Shown here piece after piece: positions 24,401 through 32,319 of a DNA stretch of 64,000 nucleotides; position 1 is the stretch's first letter; each line of letters opens with the position of its first letter. Position numbers and translations under genes: made by a program. Origin of the DNA: Xanthobacter agilis (GTDB lineage: Bacteria; Pseudomonadota; Alphaproteobacteria; Rhizobiales; Xanthobacteraceae); the NCBI RefSeq assembly GCF_021730435.1, contig NZ_JABWGX010000005.1, positions 1 to 64,000 on the forward strand, given 5' to 3'. The notes under the pieces were generated by a model, which was given only the letters and a program-made list of their open reading frames with translations, had not been told where the DNA came from and searched no databases.

Positions 24401-26327
24401 AGCCGGAGATGGCGATGGTGCCGCCGTCGGCCCGCTCCAGCGTCATGTCGTGGAGCCAGCAGCGCTCCACGCTCGGCGCGTCCTCCAAGTCGTCGCCGAT
24501 GCCGTCCCCGTCCTGAGGCTCGATGCGGTAGGTGCGCTCGTTGATGGCCTTGAGCCCCATGTTCTCCAGCATGGGCACGCGGATGGAGAGCGGCAGCGGT
24601 GCTCCGTAGGACAGCAGGCGCAGGGAGATGCGGGTGTCGGGATCCTCGACCCGGCGATCGAAATCGATGGCGATGGGCCGCTCGGGCGACAGGCGTTCGA
24701 TGCGTTCGATGTCGGTGAGGGCCGCGTCCACGTTGAAGGCGTCCTGGTAGCCGACGCCGAAGGCGTTCGCGTAGCGGTGGCGCAGCACGCTGGCATCGGT
24801 GCCCGCAAGGCCGGGCGCGGCGGCGATGGCGCCGCACAGGCGGTCGCTCCAGGACTGGGTAGCGGCGGCGACGGCCCGTTCGAGGGCGGGAAGATCCTCC
24901 GTGGGCGGGGGCAGGGCCGTGCCGCGACGGTCCACCGTGTAGTGTACGCGGGTGAGGGGCACGCCGGTGAGGAAGCTTTCGTTGAAGGCCGAGATGGTGC
25001 CGCCGAAAGCCGTCTCCAGGAGCACGCCGATGCGCCCGCGCACCGCGGTGTCGAAGCGTTCGCGCGGCACATAGACCAGCACCGAGGCGAACCGGCCGAA
25101 TCGGTCGAGGCGCGGCAGCACCCTGACCCGCGGCCGATCATAGAGCGAGAGGATGGCGCGGGCGTGGACGGCCAGGGTGTCCACGTCGATCTGAAAAAAG
25201 TCGTCGCGCGGATAGGTTTCGAGCACGGTTTCCAAGGCGCGGGCGGAATGGCTTTCGGGCTCGAGGCCGGCGGCGCGCACCACGGCTTCAGCCTTGAGGC
25301 GCAGATAGGGGATCTCCTGCACCGAATGGGTGTAGGCGGTGGAGGTCAGAAGGCCCACCACATGGACCTCGCCGGACAGGCGCCCCTTCTCGTCATGGGT
25401 CTTGATGCCCACATAATCCATGATATTGCGCCGGTGCACCCGCGCGCGCAGACTGGCCTTGGAGAAGATCAGCGGCAGGGGGCCATCGAGAAAGGCGCGG
25501 ATCTCGGGTGAGGTCGCCACCGGCGCGTCGCCGAGGCGAAGCTCGCGCACCTGCGGATCGCGCAGTACGCCGAGGCCGGAGCCGGGTTCCATGCTCAGGG
25601 TGCCGGCATCGTCGAGGGTGTAGGCGCGCAGGCCCAGGAAGATGAAATTATCCTCCGTGAGCCAGGAAATGAGGTCGGCCGATTCCAGCCGATCCTTGTC
25701 CGCATAGGGGGCCTTGTCCTTGCGCAGGCTTTTCGCGAGGCCCTTCACCTGTCGGCGCATGGCCTGGAAGTCCGCGTTGATGGCATGCACGTCGGCCAGG
25801 GTGTCCGCGATCCCTGTGCGAAGCTGCGCTTGCTCGGCCGCGTCGATGGCGGTCACGTGCAGGTGGATGAGGCTTTCGCGATTGTCCTCCTCCTCCTTGC
25901 GGGAGGGTTCCGCGAGGCCGGACGCCCGCCCGTCGCGATCGCGCAGCACATGGAAGATGGGGTGGGCCGCGAGCTTCAGTTCCAGCTTGCGGTCGGCGGC
26001 TTCGCCCACGACCGAATCGAACAGGAAGGCCATGTCGTCGTTGATGGCCTCGATCACGGTGATGGCTCCGGCGCCGGCATCGAAGACGCGCACGTCGCCG
26101 ACCCCGCGCGGGCGGCTGAGCAGATGGGCCCAGGCATCGCGGATCAGGCCGGCGGCAAGGGCGGGATCGAGCGGTGCGAGGTCTTCCGGGGCGATGGCGG
26201 CGAGGAAGGTCCGGGCGAACAGATCGGGCACCTCGGGGCCGGTGGCGGAAAGGGCGGTGCGGATGGCCGCCAGGCGTCCTTGCAGGTCGTGGTCGGTTTC
26301 GGCAGTCTGAACGCCTTGCACAGTCAT
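21462..26327 (-). CDS. NAD-specific glutamate dehydrogenase, large type
   Basis: This 1621-residue enzyme converts glutamate to 2-oxoglutarate and ammonia with NAD, normally in the catabolic direction. The size and plan fit the 180-kDa (L_180, GdhB/GdhZ) class: a long N-terminal region with ACT-like parts (about 1-700), a central catalytic domain and a helical C-terminal domain. The catalytic part shows [40 protein letters not shown] (about 830-870), where the last lysine is the substrate-binding one. NAD-domain features include [18 protein letters not shown] in variant form ([15 protein letters not shown]). I chose the ATG at 26327, with GGGGGAG upstream, over the GTG two codons earlier. It is transcribed alone, divergent from the AhpD-like gene. 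Confidence 0.95.
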   Translation of the reverse strand: [1621 protein letters not shown]

Positions 26328-26448
26328 GGCCACTCCCCCGAATGGACGCCCTCATGTCGCGCCGGCGCCGGCTCCCGCGGGAGCGGCTGGTTCTCGGCGG
26401 GTGAAGTTCGGCCAAGAGCCACGACGCAAAGATGACGAGGAAACGCCA

Positions 26449-27144
26449 ATGGCCCCCACAGTGAAGCCCCCCGCCGCGCCCGCAAAGACCAAAAGTGCCC
26501 CCGCGAAAAAAACCGGCACGCCCGCAAAGAAGGCGCCGGTGACGGCCCCGGTGGCGACGCGAGGCCCCGACGATACACCCGCGATCGTCCTCGACCTGCC
26601 CATGGCGGAACTCGACCCGGCGACCGAAGCCTATTTCGACAAGTGCCGCACCAAGATCGGCTTCGTGCCGAATGTTCTTCAGGCCTACGCCTTCGACCTG
26701 TCCAAGTTGTCCGCCTTCTCCGCCATGTACAACGATTTGATGCTGGCGCCCTCCGGCCTCTCGAAATTGGAGCGCGAGATGATCGCGGTGGCGGTCTCGA
26801 GCGTCAATCGCTGCTATTACTGCCTGACGGCCCATGGCGCGGCGGTGCGCCAGCTTTCGGGCGACCCCGTGCTCGGCGAGCAGATGGTGATGAATTATCG
26901 CGCCGCGCGGCTCGATGCCCGCCAGCGCGCCATGCTCGACTTCGCGGTGAAGCTGACAGAGCGTCCGTTCGAGGTGGAGGAGGCCGACCGGGCGGCCCTG
27001 CGCGCCGTGGGCTTCACCGAACGCGACCTCTGGGACATTGGCGCCGTGACGGCGTTTTTCAACATGACGAACCGCATTGCCTCCGCCACCGACATGCGGC
27101 CCAACGCGGCCTATCACGAGCAGGCGCGTACCCTTCCGCTGTGA
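26449..27144 (+). CDS. AhpD-like peroxidase-related protein with H1-like tail
   Basis: This 231-residue protein is a carboxymuconolactone decarboxylase/AhpD-fold protein of the peroxidase-related type. The redox motif CYYC followed by LTAHGAAV (about residues 122-133) is the AhpD-type Cys-x-x-Cys with distal His. The preceding SKLEREMIAVAVSSVNR and later RQRAMLDFAVKLTERPFEVEEAD are conserved helices. The first 45 residues are low-complexity Lys/Ala/Pro (PAKTKSAPAKKTGTPAKKAP), like bacterial histone H1 mimics, and absent from typical members. The ATG at 26449 has GAGG eight bases upstream. A function in peroxide defence is inferred. It is divergent from the glutamate dehydrogenase gene. Confidence 0.87.
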   Translation: MAPTVKPPAAPAKTKSAPAKKTGTPAKKAPVTAPVATRGPDDTPAIVLDLPMAELDPATEAYFDKCRTKIGFVPNVLQAYAFDLSKLSAFSAMYNDLMLAPSGLSKLEREMIAVAVSSVNRCYYCLTAHGAAVRQLSGDPVLGEQMVMNYRAARLDARQRAMLDFAVKLTERPFEVEEADRAALRAVGFTERDLWDIGAVTAFFNMTNRIASATDMRPNAAYHEQARTLPL

Positions 27145-27448
27145 TCGACCCCATACGGCCGGCGGCGCGGGTGCCGCCGGCCAGGGGCATGCGGCCTCGG
27201 ACATCACAAAAATTTTTTCGAGCGTACGCTCGTTTTATTCCGCAGTGTGGTATGAAACCTCAGGTGCTCCTGTCCAGCCGCTGCCGGTCCGGAGCGCCAG
27301 TTGACGCATCCGCGCCCGTGCGTGCTAGGGTGCGTCGCACGATAAAGCGCACCGCTCAAGGTGCCGATCCGGAGGACATCGCCAAAGGGAGCGCCGCGCG
27401 CGAGCGCTGAGTGTCCCCTTGGCCTCAACACAAGGGCGCCCACCGATC
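27145..27448 (+). promoter_or_regulatory. Promoter region of the ABC transporter operon
   Basis: This 304-bp gap has an AT-rich stretch (27205-27240) with a 14-bp palindrome (separate entry). A possible promoter follows: TTGACG at 27301-27306 and GCTAGG at 27324-27329, 17 bp apart. The translation start of the first gene is 120 bp further. No gene is seen in the gap. Confidence 0.4.
27219..27232. promoter_or_regulatory. Perfect 14-bp palindrome, likely repressor operator
   Basis: CGAGCGTACGCTCG is fully self-complementary and sits in an AT-rich context (AATTTTTT before, TTTTATT after). Palindromes of this size upstream of Liv-type transporter operons are often TetR-family operators; no tetR gene lies in the window. 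Because a T-run follows, a weak terminator (five-base stem, GTAC loop) for the gene at 26449 is the alternative. Confidence 0.5.
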
Positions 27449-28222
27449 ATGGACACCGTCTCAGACGTGCCCTACATCGTCGAAGCATCGGGTCTTACGA
27501 AGGAATTCAAGGGGTTCGCGGCTGTCAAGAACGTGAATCTCAAGATCCGTCGCCACACCATCCACGCCCTCATCGGGCCCAATGGCGCGGGCAAGACCAC
27601 CTGCTTCAATCTCATCACCAAGTTTCTGGAGCCGACGCGCGGCACCATCCGGTTGAACGGGCGCGACATCACCCGCACGCTGCCGGCGGATGTCGCACGG
27701 TTGGGCATGGTGCGCTCGTTCCAGATCTCCGCCACCTTTCCGCATCTGAGCGTGCTGGAGAATGTGCGGATCGCGCTGCAGCGGCCGCTCGGCAACTCCT
27801 TCCGCTTCTGGCAGTCCGAGACCTCGCTCGACGCGCTCAATGACCGCGCCATGGAACTGATCGCCGACGTGGACCTCACCGCCTATCAGGATCATCTGGC
27901 GGTGGAATTGCCCTATGGCCGCAAGCGCGCGCTGGAGATCGCCACCACCCTGGCGCTCGACCCGGAAATGCTGCTGCTGGACGAGCCCACCTCCGGCATG
28001 GGCCGCGAGGACATCGCCCGCACCGCGGACCTCATCAAGCGCGTGGCGCAGAACCGCACCATCCTCATGGTGGAGCACAACCTGTCCGTGGTGGCGGACC
28101 TGTCCGACATGATTACCGTGCTGGCGCGGGGCGAGATCCTCACTGAAGGACCGTATTCGGACGTTTCCAAGAACCCGCAGGTCGTCGAGGCCTACATGGG
28201 CACCGGGCACGGAGCGCACTGA
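27449..28222 (+). CDS. Branched-chain-type ABC transporter ATPase (LivG-like)
   Basis: This 257-residue cytoplasmic ATPase energises uptake by the Liv-type transporter encoded with it. Visible motifs are IGPNGAGKTTCFNLIT (Walker A), LAVELPYGRKRALEIATTLA (degenerate signature, YGRKR in place of SGGQQ), MLLLDEPTSGMG (Walker B) and the MVEHNLSVVADLSD switch region. The LivG-type C-terminal extension ending in VVEAYMGTG is present. I chose the ATG at 27449; a TTG ten codons upstream would only add non-conserved residues. It is the first gene of a five-gene unit, one base before the next gene. Confidence 0.92.
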   Translation: MDTVSDVPYIVEASGLTKEFKGFAAVKNVNLKIRRHTIHALIGPNGAGKTTCFNLITKFLEPTRGTIRLNGRDITRTLPADVARLGMVRSFQISATFPHLSVLENVRIALQRPLGNSFRFWQSETSLDALNDRAMELIADVDLTAYQDHLAVELPYGRKRALEIATTLALDPEMLLLDEPTSGMGREDIARTADLIKRVAQNRTILMVEHNLSVVADLSDMITVLARGEILTEGPYSDVSKNPQVVEAYMGTGHGAH

Positions 28223-28223
28223 C

Positions 28224-28940
28224 ATGGTCGACGCGAACTCAACGCCCCTGCTCCAGGTGAAGGACCTGCAGGGCCATTATGGCGAAAGCCATGTGCTGCA
28301 CGGCATGACCTTCGACGTCCATCCCGGCGAGGTGGTGACCCTGCTCGGCCGCAATGGCGCCGGCAAGACCACCACCATGCGCGCCATCATGGGCCTTTTA
28401 CGCAAGCGCGCCGGCTCGATCCGCTACGAGGGCACCGAGACCATCGGCCTCCAGCCCAACAAGATCGCGCGCCTCGGCATCGCCATCTGCCCGGAGGAGC
28501 GGGGCATCTTCGCCTCGCTTTCGGTGCGCGAGAATCTGCTGCTGCCGCCGGTGGTGTTGCCGGGCGGGCTTTCGGTGGACGAGGTCCACGTCTTGTTCCC
28601 GCGGCTCGAAGAGCGGCGCAACAGCCAGGGCACCAAGCTATCCGGCGGCGAGCAGCAGATGCTGGCCATCGCCCGCATCCTGCGCACCGGGGCGAAGCTG
28701 CTGCTGCTTGACGAACCGAGCGAGGGGCTTGCCCCGGTGATCGTGCAGCATATCGGCGAGATCATCCGCACCCTGAAGGCGCGCGGCTTCACCGTGCTGC
28801 TCGTGGAACAGAACTTCCACTTCGCCTCCACCATCGCCGACCGTCATTATGTGGTCGAGCATGGCCGGGTGGTGGACATGGTGGAAAACGACAAGATCGC
28901 GGAAAACGCGGCGCGTCTCGAAGCGTTTCTGGGCGTCTGA
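28224..28940 (+). CDS. Branched-chain-type ABC transporter ATPase (LivF-like)
   Basis: This 238-residue protein is the second ATPase of the transporter. It has LLGRNGAGKTTTMRAIMGLL (Walker A), TKLSGGEQQMLAIARIL (signature), KLLLLDEPSEGLAPVI (Walker B) and VLLVEQNFHFASTIADRHYVVEHGRVV, the LivF-type switch and C-terminus. It begins two bases after the LivG stop codon. With LivG it would form the heterodimeric motor for the two permeases further down. Confidence 0.93.
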   Translation: MVDANSTPLLQVKDLQGHYGESHVLHGMTFDVHPGEVVTLLGRNGAGKTTTMRAIMGLLRKRAGSIRYEGTETIGLQPNKIARLGIAICPEERGIFASLSVRENLLLPPVVLPGGLSVDEVHVLFPRLEERRNSQGTKLSGGEQQMLAIARILRTGAKLLLLDEPSEGLAPVIVQHIGEIIRTLKARGFTVLLVEQNFHFASTIADRHYVVEHGRVVDMVENDKIAENAARLEAFLGV

Positions 28941-29002
28941 AGCCCTCAATGCCCCTGACAGAGAAAAATGCCGGCGAAAAAGTCCGGTTGGGAGGAAATA
29001 CC

Positions 29003-30214
29003 ATGCGTCTTGCTGCCATTTTCCTGGCGGCCTCGAGCCTCGTCGGCATCGGCGTGGCACAGGCGGCCGACCCCGTTCCGGTCAAGATCGGCGTGCTCAA
29101 CGACCAGTCCGGCCTTTATGCCGATCTCGGCGGGCCGGGCTCGGTGTGGGCCGCCAAGAAGGCGGTGGAAGACTTCGGCGCCGCCGCCAAGGGCCTCAAG
29201 GTGGAGGTGCTCGCCGCCGATCACCAGAACAAGGCGGATGTGGGCACCTCCATTGCCCGCCAGTGGTACGACGTGGACGGCGTGGACGTGATCGTCGACA
29301 CGCCCAATTCCGGTATAGCGCTCGCCGTTTCCGGGGTGACCAAGGAGAAGAACAAGGTCTTCATCAATTCCGGCGCCGCCACCTCGGACCTCACCGGAAA
29401 GGCCTGCACACCCAACACCGTGCACTGGACCTATGACACCTGGGCGCTCGCCAACGGCACCGGCAAGGCGATCGTGAAGACCGGCGGCGACACCTGGTTC
29501 TTCCTCACCGCCGATTATGCCTTCGGCCACGCATTGGAGCGCGACACCTCCAAGGTGGTCACCGACAACGGCGGCAAGGTGCTGGGCTCGGTGAAGGTGC
29601 CCCTCAACAATGCCGACTTCTCCTCTTTCCTGCTCCAGGCGCAAAGCTCCAAGGCCAAGATCGTCGGCCTCGCCAATGCCGGGGGCGACACCATCAATTC
29701 CATCAAGCAGGCGTCTGAATACGGCATCGTGGACGGGGGGCAGAAGCTCGCCGGCCTGCTCATCTTCCTGACCGACGTGCACTCGCTGGGGCTCAAGACC
29801 GCCCAGGGGCTGAACCTCACCGCGGCCTGGTACTGGGACCAGACCGACGCCAACCGCACCTTCGCCGACGCATTCGCCAAGGCCAATGGCGGCAAGCGGC
29901 CGACCATGGTGCAGGCGGGCGTCTATTCCGGCGTGCTGCACTATCTGAAGGCCGTGGAGGCGCTGAAGTCCGCCAAGGATGGCGCGGCCGTGGTGGCCGA
30001 GATGAAGAAGATCCCCACCGACGACCCGCTGTTCGGCAAGGGCGAGGTGCGTATCGACGGGCGCCACATCCACCCCATGTATCTCTACGAGGTGAAAAAG
30101 CCTTCCGAGTCGAAGGGACCGTGGGATTATTATACCCTGAAGGCGACCATTCCCGCCAATGAAGCGTTCCGCCCCCTGAGCGAGAGCGACTGCCCGCTGG
30201 TGAAGAAGGGCTGA
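29003..30214 (+). CDS. ABC transporter periplasmic substrate-binding protein
   Basis: This 403-residue protein is a type I periplasmic binding protein (Leu/Ile/Val-binding fold). A signal peptide MRLAAIFLAASSLVGIGVAQAA leads to a mature start near DPVPVKIGVLNDQSGLYADLGGPG, the hallmark first strand and loop of this family. The ATG at 29003 has GGAGG seven bases upstream, clearly preferable to the earlier in-frame ATG at 28949. The ligand is not evident. Members of this subgroup bind aliphatic amides, urea-like compounds or aromatic acids as well as amino acids, so a catabolic substrate is possible given the nearby operon. Confidence 0.92.
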   Translation: MRLAAIFLAASSLVGIGVAQAADPVPVKIGVLNDQSGLYADLGGPGSVWAAKKAVEDFGAAAKGLKVEVLAADHQNKADVGTSIARQWYDVDGVDVIVDTPNSGIALAVSGVTKEKNKVFINSGAATSDLTGKACTPNTVHWTYDTWALANGTGKAIVKTGGDTWFFLTADYAFGHALERDTSKVVTDNGGKVLGSVKVPLNNADFSSFLLQAQSSKAKIVGLANAGGDTINSIKQASEYGIVDGGQKLAGLLIFLTDVHSLGLKTAQGLNLTAAWYWDQTDANRTFADAFAKANGGKRPTMVQAGVYSGVLHYLKAVEALKSAKDGAAVVAEMKKIPTDDPLFGKGEVRIDGRHIHPMYLYEVKKPSESKGPWDYYTLKATIPANEAFRPLSESDCPLVKKG

Positions 30215-30227
30215 GCCCAACTCAAGA

Positions 30228-30257
30228 CGGGCCGGCTTTCCCCCGCGAGCCGGCCCG
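30228..30257 (+). terminator. Hairpin between binding-protein and permease genes
   Basis: CGGGCCGGCT (30228-30237) and AGCCGGCCCG (30248-30257) form a perfect 10-bp stem with a 10-base loop, followed by CTTTCCCC. Such hairpins downstream of binding-protein genes commonly stabilise the upstream message or partly terminate, so that more binding protein than permease is made. Confidence 0.6.
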
Positions 30258-30283
30258 CTTTCCCCTGACGAGACGGATCTTCC

Positions 30284-31165
30284 ATGTTCGAGCTTCTCGG
30301 CATTCCCCCCCAGGCCCTGTTCGGGCAATTGCTGCTCGGCCTTATCAACGGCGCCTTCTACGCCATGCTGAGCCTCGGGCTCGCGGTGATCTTCGGCCTG
30401 TTGAACGTCATCAACTTCACCCACGGCGCGCAATACATGATGGGCGCGTTCGGGGCGTGGATGCTGCTCAACTATCTGGGCGTGCCGTTCTGGGGTGCGC
30501 TGGTGCTGTCGCCCATCATCGTCGCCATCATCGGCATGGTGATCGAGCGCACGCTGCTGCGGCGATTGTACCAGCTCGATCACCTCTACGGCCTGCTGCT
30601 GACCTTCGGCCTCGCGCTCATCTTCGAGGGGCTGTTCCGGCGGCAATACGGTTCCTCGGGCCTGCCCTACAACAATCCGCTGCCGGGCGGCACCAATCTC
30701 GGTTTCATGTTCCTGCCCAATTACCGCGCCTTCGTGGTAGTGGCCTCGCTGGTGGTGTGCTTCGCCACCTGGTTCGTCATCGAGCGCACCAAGCTCGGCT
30801 CGTACCTGCGCGCCGCCACCGAGCGGCCGGACCTGGTGCAGGCATTCGGCATCGACGTGCCGCGCATGATTACCCTCACCTACGGTTTCGGCGTGGGCCT
30901 TGCCGCGCTCGCCGGCGTGCTGGCCGCGCCCGCCTATCAGGTGAGCCCCACCATGGGCTCCAACCTCATCATCGTGGTGTTCGCGGTGGTGGTGATCGGC
31001 GGCATGGGCTCGATCATGGGGGCCATCCTCACCGGCTTCGGGCTCGGCGTCATCGAGGGCCTGACCAAGGTGTTCTACCCGGAGGCGTCCTCCACCGTGA
31101 TTTTCGTCATCATGGCCATCGTGCTCATGGTGAAGCCCGCCGGCCTGTTCGGCACGGCCAAGTGA
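30284..31165 (+). CDS. Branched-chain-type ABC transporter permease (LivH-like)
   Basis: This 293-residue inner-membrane protein has about eight transmembrane segments. The family hallmarks are LINGAFYAMLSLGLAVIFGLLNVINFTHGAQYMMGAF near the N-terminus, and RAATERPDLVQAFGIDVPRMITLTYGFGVGLAALAGVLAAP, where the cytoplasmic loop couples to the ATPases. GGMGSIMGAILTGFGLGVIEGL is typical of the C-terminal half. It pairs with the LivM-like protein 21 bp downstream. Confidence 0.93.
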   Translation: MFELLGIPPQALFGQLLLGLINGAFYAMLSLGLAVIFGLLNVINFTHGAQYMMGAFGAWMLLNYLGVPFWGALVLSPIIVAIIGMVIERTLLRRLYQLDHLYGLLLTFGLALIFEGLFRRQYGSSGLPYNNPLPGGTNLGFMFLPNYRAFVVVASLVVCFATWFVIERTKLGSYLRAATERPDLVQAFGIDVPRMITLTYGFGVGLAALAGVLAAPAYQVSPTMGSNLIIVVFAVVVIGGMGSIMGAILTGFGLGVIEGLTKVFYPEASSTVIFVIMAIVLMVKPAGLFGTAK

Positions 31166-31186
31166 GAGCCAATTGAGGCGGCTGCC

Positions 31187-32179
31187 ATGAATGCGTCTTC
31201 CAGCTCTTCGACCCCCGCCGCGTCCGGCGTCGCGGCGACCTCCTCCTCCACGCTGACGGTGCTCGGCTTGCTTGCGGTCGCGGTGCTCCTGGTGGCGCCG
31301 TTCGGCGTCTATCCCGTGTTCCTGATGAAGGTGATGTGCTTCGCGTTGTTCGCGTGCGCCTTCAACCTGATGCTGGGCTACACCGGGTTGCTGTCGTTCG
31401 GACACGCCATGTTCTTCGGCGGTTCCGCCTATATCTGCGCCTACACCATCAAGGAGATGGGCTTCTCGCCGGAATTGGGGATCCTTGCCGGCGTCGTGTT
31501 CGCGGCGGCGCTGGGCTTCGTGACCGGGTTGCTGGCCATCCGTCGGCAGGGCATCTATTTCGCCATGGTGACCCTGGCGCTGGCGCAGATGTTCTTCTTC
31601 TTCTGCCTGCAGGCCCGCTTCACCGGTGGCGAGGATGGCCTGCAATCGGTGCCGCGCCGTCCGCTGTTCGGCTTCATCGACATCACCCAAGACATCCACC
31701 TCTATTACCTGGTGCTGGCCATCTTCCTGTTCGGCTTCCTGGTGATCTACCGCACCATCCATTCGCCGTTCGGGCAGGTGATGAAGGCGATCCGCGAGAA
31801 CGAGCCGCGGGCGATCTCGCTGGGCTATCGGGTGAACCAGTACAAGCTTCTGGCGTTCGTGCTGTCGGCCGCCCTGTCGGGGCTTGCCGGGTCCACCAAG
31901 GTGCTGGTGTTCCAGCTGGCTTCGCTCACCGACGTGGCGTGGCAGATGTCGGGCGAGGTGATCCTGATGACCTTGGTGGGTGGCATGGGCACCATCCTCG
32001 GCCCGGTGGTGGGCGCCGCGGTCATCGTCACCATGCAGAACTATCTCGCCGGCTTCGGCGAATGGGTGCTGGTGATCCAGGGGACCATCTTCGTGCTTGC
32101 GGTGTCCCTGTTTCGGCGCGGCATCGTGGGCGAGATCATCGCCATCGCGAAGTATTACGGGGGTCGGACCGGCAACTGA
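31187..32179 (+). CDS. Branched-chain-type ABC transporter permease (LivM-like)
   Basis: This 330-residue inner-membrane protein is the second permease. A Ser/Thr/Ala-rich start of about 25 residues precedes the membrane part. Family segments include FNLMLGYTGLLSFGHAMFFGGSAY, LLAIRRQGIYFAMVTLALAQMFFFF and VMKAIRENEPRAISLGYRVNQYKLLAFVLSAALSGLAGS (ATPase-coupling loop), then GGMGTILGPVVGAAVI. It closes the five-gene transporter unit; the next gene follows after 140 bp that includes a hairpin. Confidence 0.93.
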   Translation: MNASSSSSTPAASGVAATSSSTLTVLGLLAVAVLLVAPFGVYPVFLMKVMCFALFACAFNLMLGYTGLLSFGHAMFFGGSAYICAYTIKEMGFSPELGILAGVVFAAALGFVTGLLAIRRQGIYFAMVTLALAQMFFFFCLQARFTGGEDGLQSVPRRPLFGFIDITQDIHLYYLVLAIFLFGFLVIYRTIHSPFGQVMKAIRENEPRAISLGYRVNQYKLLAFVLSAALSGLAGSTKVLVFQLASLTDVAWQMSGEVILMTLVGGMGTILGPVVGAAVIVTMQNYLAGFGEWVLVIQGTIFVLAVSLFRRGIVGEIIAIAKYYGGRTGN

Positions 32180-32266
32180 CCGACCCGGAGCGGGGGCGCG
32201 GCGGAGCAATCATTTTCGATCGCCTGTCACGCCGGTGCGCTATCCTCTGCCCAAGTGAACCTGCGT

Positions 32267-32296
32267 CGGGACCGGTGCCTTGAGCCGCCGGTCCCG
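32267..32296 (+). terminator. Hairpin before the fusion gene
   Basis: CGGGACCGG (32267-32275) and CCGGTCCCG (32288-32296) form a 9-bp stem with a 12-base loop, 88 bp after the LivM stop and 24 bp before the next start. No T-run follows. It may end the transporter message or act in the leader of the fusion gene. Confidence 0.4.
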
Positions 32297-32319
32297 ATGC
32301 CGACGGGCGAGGGGAAGTC

